In this document: positions 58,967 through 64,000 of the stretch, piece by piece
Numbering within the stretch: position 1 is the stretch's first letter
How the letters are laid out: each line of letters begins with the position of its first letter
Origin: Pycnococcus provasolii
Taxonomy: Eukaryota; Chlorophyta; Pseudoscourfieldiophyceae; Pseudoscourfieldiales; Pycnococcaceae
DNA length: 64,000 nt
NCBI GenBank assembly: GCA_938743325.2
Contig: OW568873.1
Coordinates: 310,001 to 374,000, forward strand
Reading direction: 5' to 3'
Translations under genes and position numbers: made by a program
Notes under the pieces: generated by a model
Told to the model about the DNA's origin: nothing
The model's input: the letters and a program-made list of their open reading frames with translations, nothing else
The model's database searches: none

Positions 58967-61900
58967 ATGGACGCCGCGCTCGCGCGTCCTTTACTGGGAT
59001 GTAGGCACAGGAGTGCGCTCGTCAACAGTGAGCTCGTCGCTGTCATGTCGCTCATGAGAACCAACGCGAGATGGGCGGTCGTCTCCATGTACGGCAACCA
59101 CGCGTCCTCCCCCGACGTCGACGGGCTCGGCGAGGACCCGCTGCTGCGCGATTTCCAGGTGGTGCGTCGTAAGCTGCACGAGGCGGGAAGCAGCGAGGAG
59201 GCGTGGGCGAACACCGCGCCGAGGGAATACCTCGCGCCGTTCCTCGAGGTGGTGCGCAGCGTCGAGACGTCCGGACCCATCACGGGCATGGCGCTGTCCG
59301 CCATCCACAAGGTGTTGCTTTGCGAGGTGTTCACGCCGGATGCGCAGGGCGCTGCCGCTGCGATGCACGCCGTTGCCGACGCGGTTACGCACTGCCGATT
59401 CGAGGCGACGGATCCAGCCAGCGACGAGGTTGTGCTGTCCAAGATTCTGCAGGTGCTCGTCGCCTGCGTGCGATCGCCCTGCGGTAGCCTGCTTTCCGAC
59501 GAGGACATCTGCGCGATCGTCCAGGCGTGCTTCCGGATCGGGCACCAGACGGGGAAAGAGTCAGAGCTGCTGCAGCGACTTGCGCGGCAAGCGCTCCTCG
59601 ACGTCGTCAGGGCGACGTTCGGGCGCATGGAAAGCTGGCCGGTGGATGATGCCGCCTCGCCGCTTGCTAGCACGAGCTCGCAGTTGAACGAAGACGCGCC
59701 GCCACCCTTCGGCTCGGCTAGCTTGGCAGAGGTGCTTCGATTTCTTGCCACGCTCGTTGCTCTCGAGGACGGGCCGGATACCGAGGTGATGAACGTCTTC
59801 GGCCTCACGCTCATCAACGCCGCTCTGGAGTCGGCTGGAAGTGCTCTCGGACGGCATCCGGAGGTGCTTGCCCTGTGCAAGGGCGACGTGTGCCGCGCGG
59901 TGCTCAAGGCGGCAGGTACGGGACATCCTTCCGCGGGCGTGCTGTCCTGCGCATGTTCCGTAATCCATTCGCTGTACCTCTACCTCCGCGAGGCGACGTA
60001 CACGCAGCTCGAGCAGCTGCTGAGCCGCGTCGTGCTTCGAAATGCGAGGGGCGGCGCTACGTATGCCGCGGGAGCGAGCGCCGGAACGATGTCGCCCAAA
60101 CCGGGCAGCGCGGGAGCGCCGGCGCCCGCGGCTCCTCAGTCGCTGCCAGCCACGCCGCCGGGTGGAAATGCCGAGCAGATGCGCATGGCACTCGAGTGTC
60201 TCGTCGATCTCGTTGCGCTGCCTGGATTCCTGCTCGACGCATACGCGAATTTTGACTGTGCCGTTGGGCGCGTGGACATCTTCGAGGAGACGATCAGCCT
60301 TTTCTCGAAGACCGTTTTTCCCACCTCAGTTGGTGGTGTTCTCGGACCACTGCACGTGAGCGCACTCGAGGGCGTTCTCGCATCGCTCGACGAGGTGGGA
60401 CGTGGTGCGGAAAGCGCCACGGCAGGTGCCGCCGTTCCGTCGCTAGATGCCGGCGCGGCTGACACGGACAGCACGTCGGCAGCGGCGGCTCCAGCACCGG
60501 AAAGCGTTGGCGACGATGGTTCAACTCCTGCCGCGGCTGCGGCTGCGGCATCGGACGCACTGGATGCGGCAATCGCGAAGCTCCCGGCGGACACGCCAAC
60601 CGCTTGGTTCGACGTGTGGAGCTGCGAGCGCGTCATTGCCGCACCAGAATCCACGGATGGTGAGTCGGCTGCGGCTGAAGTGCGTACGCACGTGCTGGCG
60701 GATGCTCTTGGTGCTGACCTTCCACCTGAGCCGCCGCTCGAGCGCCTCTTCACGTATATCCACCTACGTAAGAGCATCAAACGCCGCCTCGTGTTGGCCG
60801 CGAGTCACTTTAATCGCGATGCGAAAAAGGGCCTGCAGTTCCTCGCACATGCACGCATGCTGCCTCCGCTCGAGGGTGGCGGTGATGCTCTCGCGACGGC
60901 GGTTGCGCGCTTCCTTCGATACGCACCCAACCTCGACAAGACGGCCATCGGAGAGATTCTTGGCGAGGATCCGAAGAAGGACAAGAATGCCATTGCCACC
61001 CTCACGAGGTTTACAGATCTGTTCGATTTCACCGGAATGCGCTTCGACAACGCGCTGCGCCTGTTCCTTGGAAGCTTCCGCCTTCCAGGCGAGGCGCAGA
61101 AGATCAGCCGCATTATGGAGGTGTTTGCGGCAAGATACCACGCCTGCGTGACAGCAGGCAATGCTGTTCTACGTGCAGCTGGAGGAGAAGGTGAGCTCTA
61201 CGAGAGCGATGCCGACTCGTACTACGTTCTTGCCTATAGCGTCATCATGCTTAACACGGACTTGCACAACAAGCAGGTGAAGAAGAAGATGACGCTAGAG
61301 CAGTTCCTCAAAAACAATCGTGGCACGAATCAGGGTGGGGACTGGCCGGAGAGTTTCTTGACGGATATTTACGAGACGATCTCCCGTGACGAGATCAAAA
61401 TCGAGACCGCGGCGGGCGGTGGCAGCGAACCGGCCGCCGGTGGCGCTCCAGAGGAACCGCGGCTCGAAGCGCCGTTTCCATTCCCTCAACTCCCGTACCC
61501 GCCTACCGAATTGCCCGCCCCGTCGGCAGGGTGGTCTGACCTTGGACATTTGCCCGAGGCGGAGCGCCGTGCCGCGGTTGTGCGTGCATACCACGCGGCA
61601 TACGAGCGACGCAATGCCGCGGAGACGGATGTGCATCCAACTAGTGATGCAGTCGCGGTGTACTGCCGATACGTGGACCATCTGCTCAGCACGTACGTTC
61701 CATGGTCCGAGTCACCCGGCCACAGCGTGCAGCTTGCCATTGGTGGTGAGATCCTGAAGAACATGTGGGGCCCGTGTACCGCTGCTCTTTCTGTGGCACT
61801 CGAGCACGGCAGAGATGCTGGCGTTCTGACCATGGCATGCGAGGGTGCGCACCGAGCAGCTATGGCTGTTGCCCGGCACCGGCTCCCCGGGGGAATCGAT

Positions 61901-64000
61901 CACGTTGTCGCCACGCTCTGCCGACCCACTGCGGCGGCGCATCCGTCCGCCGCATCGCCACGCCCTGCAAGCGTGTTCGGCATGGATGCGCGCGCGATGC
62001 GAACGTGCGGCGCGGCGTTTACCGTGGCTCATCAGTACGGCGATAGGCTTGGAGACAGTGGTTGGCGTGCTCTTCTGGACGTGCTCCTTCGATTGCACAG
62101 AATGGGCCTCGTCGTGAGCAGCGTGGTGGAAGAGGCTGGGTTGGCGGACGGAACCGACCCTAGCATGCCACGCGCACATTCAGCTCCCACGGAGGTGGTG
62201 TCCGAGGCTGCGGCGACGCCAACGCCGCCGCTGCACTCGGCTGGCAGCAGTGGATTCCTCCGTGCCCTTTTTGGCGGCGTGACGGATACCAGCTACGGAG
62301 CAGCGCCGCCGCCGACACCAGCCGAAGTCGAGGCGGAGCGACGTGCCGGCGATGTTGTGCTGAATACATGCCGGGTCGACGACCTGCTTGCGGACACAAA
62401 GTTTTTCGAGGACGAGAGCCTCCTTCGCCTATGCCGCGCACTTGTTTGGGCGGGCGGGGGCAAGGTAGTTCCCCCTTCTGTGGCAGCCGCCGCGCTTGCG
62501 GGACTGTCAGCGCCGGTTTCCACCGACGGTGACGAGGATGGTGGTCACCCCGTTCCTCCGCTTAGCGTTCCACCGGGCCATGAGCGTTCTGCCGCGTTCT
62601 GCCTCGATGCGCTTGTGTACATCGCGCTCAGAAATCGTGACCGCCTTGGATTGTTGTGGGCGTCGGTTGCTGCGCACCTGTCCGCCGCGATTGCGGGCGC
62701 CTCCGCGCCCTCGCCGACAGCGGAGAAAGCGGTATTTGGTGTTCTGCGTGTGTGCCGAAGGCTGCTTCCATACAAGGAGGAGGTGGCACTTGAGCTAGGC
62801 TCAAGCTTGGGCCTCGTTGCGCTTCTAGACGCTGGCGTCGCTGACCAATACGCCCCTCGACTGGCAAGCGAGGCGCTGGACTTGGCTGTTAATTGCAGGG
62901 AGCATGTGAGAGGCGCGCGCGCATGGGGCGCGCTTTGCCATCTACTCGTTGCATCCGCACACCACGGACAGGCATTTGAAGATGGCTTCCGCGCGCTTCT
63001 TGCGTGCTGCGGCACGGACGTGGACACCGTGAATCTTGCTAGTGGCGAGAATTCGACGGGTGCGTCAGCCTCCACCGAAGCTGGTGGCGAGTCTTCGGCG
63101 GATGCTGAGGACAAGCCATCGCTGAGCTTGAATGCCGCATTGCTGCCACCCGAGGCTTTTCTTCCCGTGCTTGGCGCGGCATTTGCATACAGCCGAAGCA
63201 CGTCGTGCTCGGAGCGGGTAAGTGCCCTTGCCGTGGAGCTCGTGAGTGCTTTGCATGCGCAGCTACTTGAGAAAATGTCTGTTCTTCAGAAGGAGCATCT
63301 TACGGCTTTGGATCGCGCACAGGCGCTCGCGCCCGCACCGCCGAGCACAGGCTTTGGCGCTTTCTTCGGCGGTAGCAGCGGTCCCGCCGAGGAAACACAG
63401 GAGTCTCGCGACGCGGCGGAGGATGCCGCGGCACTGGAAAAGAGGCTTCTCGAATATTATGGCGTGTGGTTCTCGTTGATCAACGATCTTGCCGCAAAGT
63501 GCTGTATAGATGCGCGACCCCTCGTGCGCGAAGCGAGCGTGATCGTGCTTCAGCGCTGCCTGCTTGGGGCGGACAAATTGTACAGCCTCCCGTCGAGCGT
63601 GGCAAGTGACGCAATTTCCAAGGTGGTCATTCCGCTCGTTGGAGAGCTCACGGAGTTTTGCCGGCGTGGCGATGGGCGCATGTTGCACGCGGATAAGACA
63701 CTGCGCATGAGCATCACAACGCTCAGCAAGGTCCTGCTGCAATACGCGCATCGCCTCGTGGGATCTGACAAAGTTACGCCGGCAGCTGCGGCGGCGGAGG
63801 GGTCCGCGTTCCCAGCGGCGTGGCTGAGCGCGCTCGATGCGCTTGTTCCTGCGTCAAAAGTTCGCACCGAGGAAGTTTCAGAGGCTGTTCCCGAGGCGGT
63901 GAAAAATATGCTGCTCGTTCTCGTCGCACAGAACATCATAACTCAGAGAGCAGCAAAGGAAACTCCAGAGGCAAAGCTGTGGGAACTCACATGGAAGCAA
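58967..64000 (+). CDS. GBF1: GNOM/GBF1-type ARF-GEF (SEC7), 3' truncated by the window
   Basis: An open frame of 1678 codons from ATG 58967 to the window end with no stop; the gene continues beyond. The N-terminal DCB part (ALVNSELVAVMSLMRTNARWAV, YLAPFLEVVRSVETSGPITGMALSAIHKVL, VADAVTHCRFEATDPASDEVVLSKILQVLVACV) is very close to plant GNOM. The HUS region has LLDAYANFDCAVGRVDIFEETISLFSK (about 425-450). The SEC7 domain (about 603-811) contains LASFNR-like ASHFNRDAKKGLQF, the Glu-finger segment FRLPGEAQKI and YSVIMLNTDLHNKQ. HDS regions follow. It loads GTP onto ARF at the Golgi/ER or endosomes for COPI recruitment. Ala/Pro-rich inserts (about 365-405, 485-530) are lineage-specific. Confidence 0.93.
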   Translation, partial: MDAALARPLLGCRHRSALVNSELVAVMSLMRTNARWAVVSMYGNHASSPDVDGLGEDPLLRDFQVVRRKLHEAGSSEEAWANTAPREYLAPFLEVVRSVETSGPITGMALSAIHKVLLCEVFTPDAQGAAAAMHAVADAVTHCRFEATDPASDEVVLSKILQVLVACVRSPCGSLLSDEDICAIVQACFRIGHQTGKESELLQRLARQALLDVVRATFGRMESWPVDDAASPLASTSSQLNEDAPPPFGSASLAEVLRFLATLVALEDGPDTEVMNVFGLTLINAALESAGSALGRHPEVLALCKGDVCRAVLKAAGTGHPSAGVLSCACSVIHSLYLYLREATYTQLEQLLSRVVLRNARGGATYAAGASAGTMSPKPGSAGAPAPAAPQSLPATPPGGNAEQMRMALECLVDLVALPGFLLDAYANFDCAVGRVDIFEETISLFSKTVFPTSVGGVLGPLHVSALEGVLASLDEVGRGAESATAGAAVPSLDAGAADTDSTSAAAAPAPESVGDDGSTPAAAAAAASDALDAAIAKLPADTPTAWFDVWSCERVIAAPESTDGESAAAEVRTHVLADALGADLPPEPPLERLFTYIHLRKSIKRRLVLAASHFNRDAKKGLQFLAHARMLPPLEGGGDALATAVARFLRYAPNLDKTAIGEILGEDPKKDKNAIATLTRFTDLFDFTGMRFDNALRLFLGSFRLPGEAQKISRIMEVFAARYHACVTAGNAVLRAAGGEGELYESDADSYYVLAYSVIMLNTDLHNKQVKKKMTLEQFLKNNRGTNQGGDWPESFLTDIYETISRDEIKIETAAGGGSEPAAGGAPEEPRLEAPFPFPQLPYPPTELPAPSAGWSDLGHLPEAERRAAVVRAYHAAYERRNAAETDVHPTSDAVAVYCRYVDHLLSTYVPWSESPGHSVQLAIGGEILKNMWGPCTAALSVALEHGRDAGVLTMACEGAHRAAMAVARHRLPGGIDHVVATLCRPTAAAHPSAASPRPASVFGMDARAMRTCGAAFTVAHQYGDRLGDSGWRALLDVLLRLHRMGLVVSSVVEEAGLADGTDPSMPRAHSAPTEVVSEAAATPTPPLHSAGSSGFLRALFGGVTDTSYGAAPPPTPAEVEAERRAGDVVLNTCRVDDLLADTKFFEDESLLRLCRALVWAGGGKVVPPSVAAAALAGLSAPVSTDGDEDGGHPVPPLSVPPGHERSAAFCLDALVYIALRNRDRLGLLWASVAAHLSAAIAGASAPSPTAEKAVFGVLRVCRRLLPYKEEVALELGSSLGLVALLDAGVADQYAPRLASEALDLAVNCREHVRGARAWGALCHLLVASAHHGQAFEDGFRALLACCGTDVDTVNLASGENSTGASASTEAGGESSADAEDKPSLSLNAALLPPEAFLPVLGAAFAYSRSTSCSERVSALAVELVSALHAQLLEKMSVLQKEHLTALDRAQALAPAPPSTGFGAFFGGSSGPAEETQESRDAAEDAAALEKRLLEYYGVWFSLINDLAAKCCIDARPLVREASVIVLQRCLLGADKLYSLPSSVASDAISKVVIPLVGELTEFCRRGDGRMLHADKTLRMSITTLSKVLLQYAHRLVGSDKVTPAAAAAEGSAFPAAWLSALDALVPASKVRTEEVSEAVPEAVKNMLLVLVAQNIITQRAAKETPEAKLWELTWKQ

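Noticed and set aside
58717-59907. 396-residue minus-strand Ser-rich frame opposite the GBF1 start
   Set aside because: Antisense to a highly conserved DCB domain; composition (Ser/Arg/Thr) is that of a shadow frame.

Overview
The window is nuclear DNA of a compact-genome eukaryote, most likely a chlorophyte (prasinophyte-grade) green alga. Reasons: mostly single-exon genes spaced by tens to a few hundred bases; the few introns I can resolve are 91-101 bp GT-AG introns; many gene 3' ends carry TGTAA (the chlorophyte polyadenylation signal); there is a nuclear Ycf66-like plastid protein, a GNOM/GBF1-type ARF-GEF, an EXPP1-like secreted protein and a large glycine-rich membrane protein of a type known from land plants; and telomere-like CCCTAA boxes recur in promoters. 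I cannot name the species.

Layout. 0.8-6 kb: APC/C subunit CDC26, serine palmitoyltransferase LCB2, a DoxX-like membrane protein, and a TMEM184/OST-alpha protein with one intron. 5.8-10.7 kb is the most unusual stretch: a small CCHC zinc-knuckle ORF, a decayed TPR/HECT chimera, a protein with five nearly identical zinc modules ahead of a PD-(D/E)XK-like nuclease domain, and a MULE transposase N-terminus joined to an AlkB-like dioxygenase domain. 10.8-14.2 kb: the C-terminal half of a CASTOR/POLLUX-like channel overlapping the end of an FGGY sugar kinase. 14.5-21.3 kb: WD40 protein, Ycf66, a recently amplified RCC1-repeat protein, a METTL21-like methyltransferase, and an acidic protein that may be RPC31. 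21.7-30.2 kb: a two-domain Cav-like channel with EF-hands, a 54-bp minisatellite, an unknown gene and a multi-EF-hand protein. 31-41.9 kb: a divergent Sir2, a histidine-acid-phosphatase-like type II membrane protein lacking catalytic residues, a membrane-anchored methyltransferase, an unknown gene and the 1689-residue glycine-rich protein. 44-58.6 kb: a Cys-motif/coiled-coil protein, an RCC1-HECT ubiquitin ligase, a tiny three-exon BBIP1 (BBSome) gene, MSI1/RBBP4, YKT6 and several unknowns. The window ends inside a GNOM/GBF1 gene.

There is no operon logic. Genes strongly alternate in strand, giving divergent promoter pairs and convergent 3' ends separated by as little as about 40 bp. Themes that recur are membrane traffic (YKT6, GBF1, TMEM184), calcium and ion signalling (two-domain channel, EF-hand protein, CASTOR fragment), ubiquitin/cell cycle (CDC26, HERC-like ligase, HECT relic), chromatin (MSI1, Sir2) and cilium biology (BBIP1, implying a flagellated stage). 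All family assignments are from motif recognition by eye; no database search was run.
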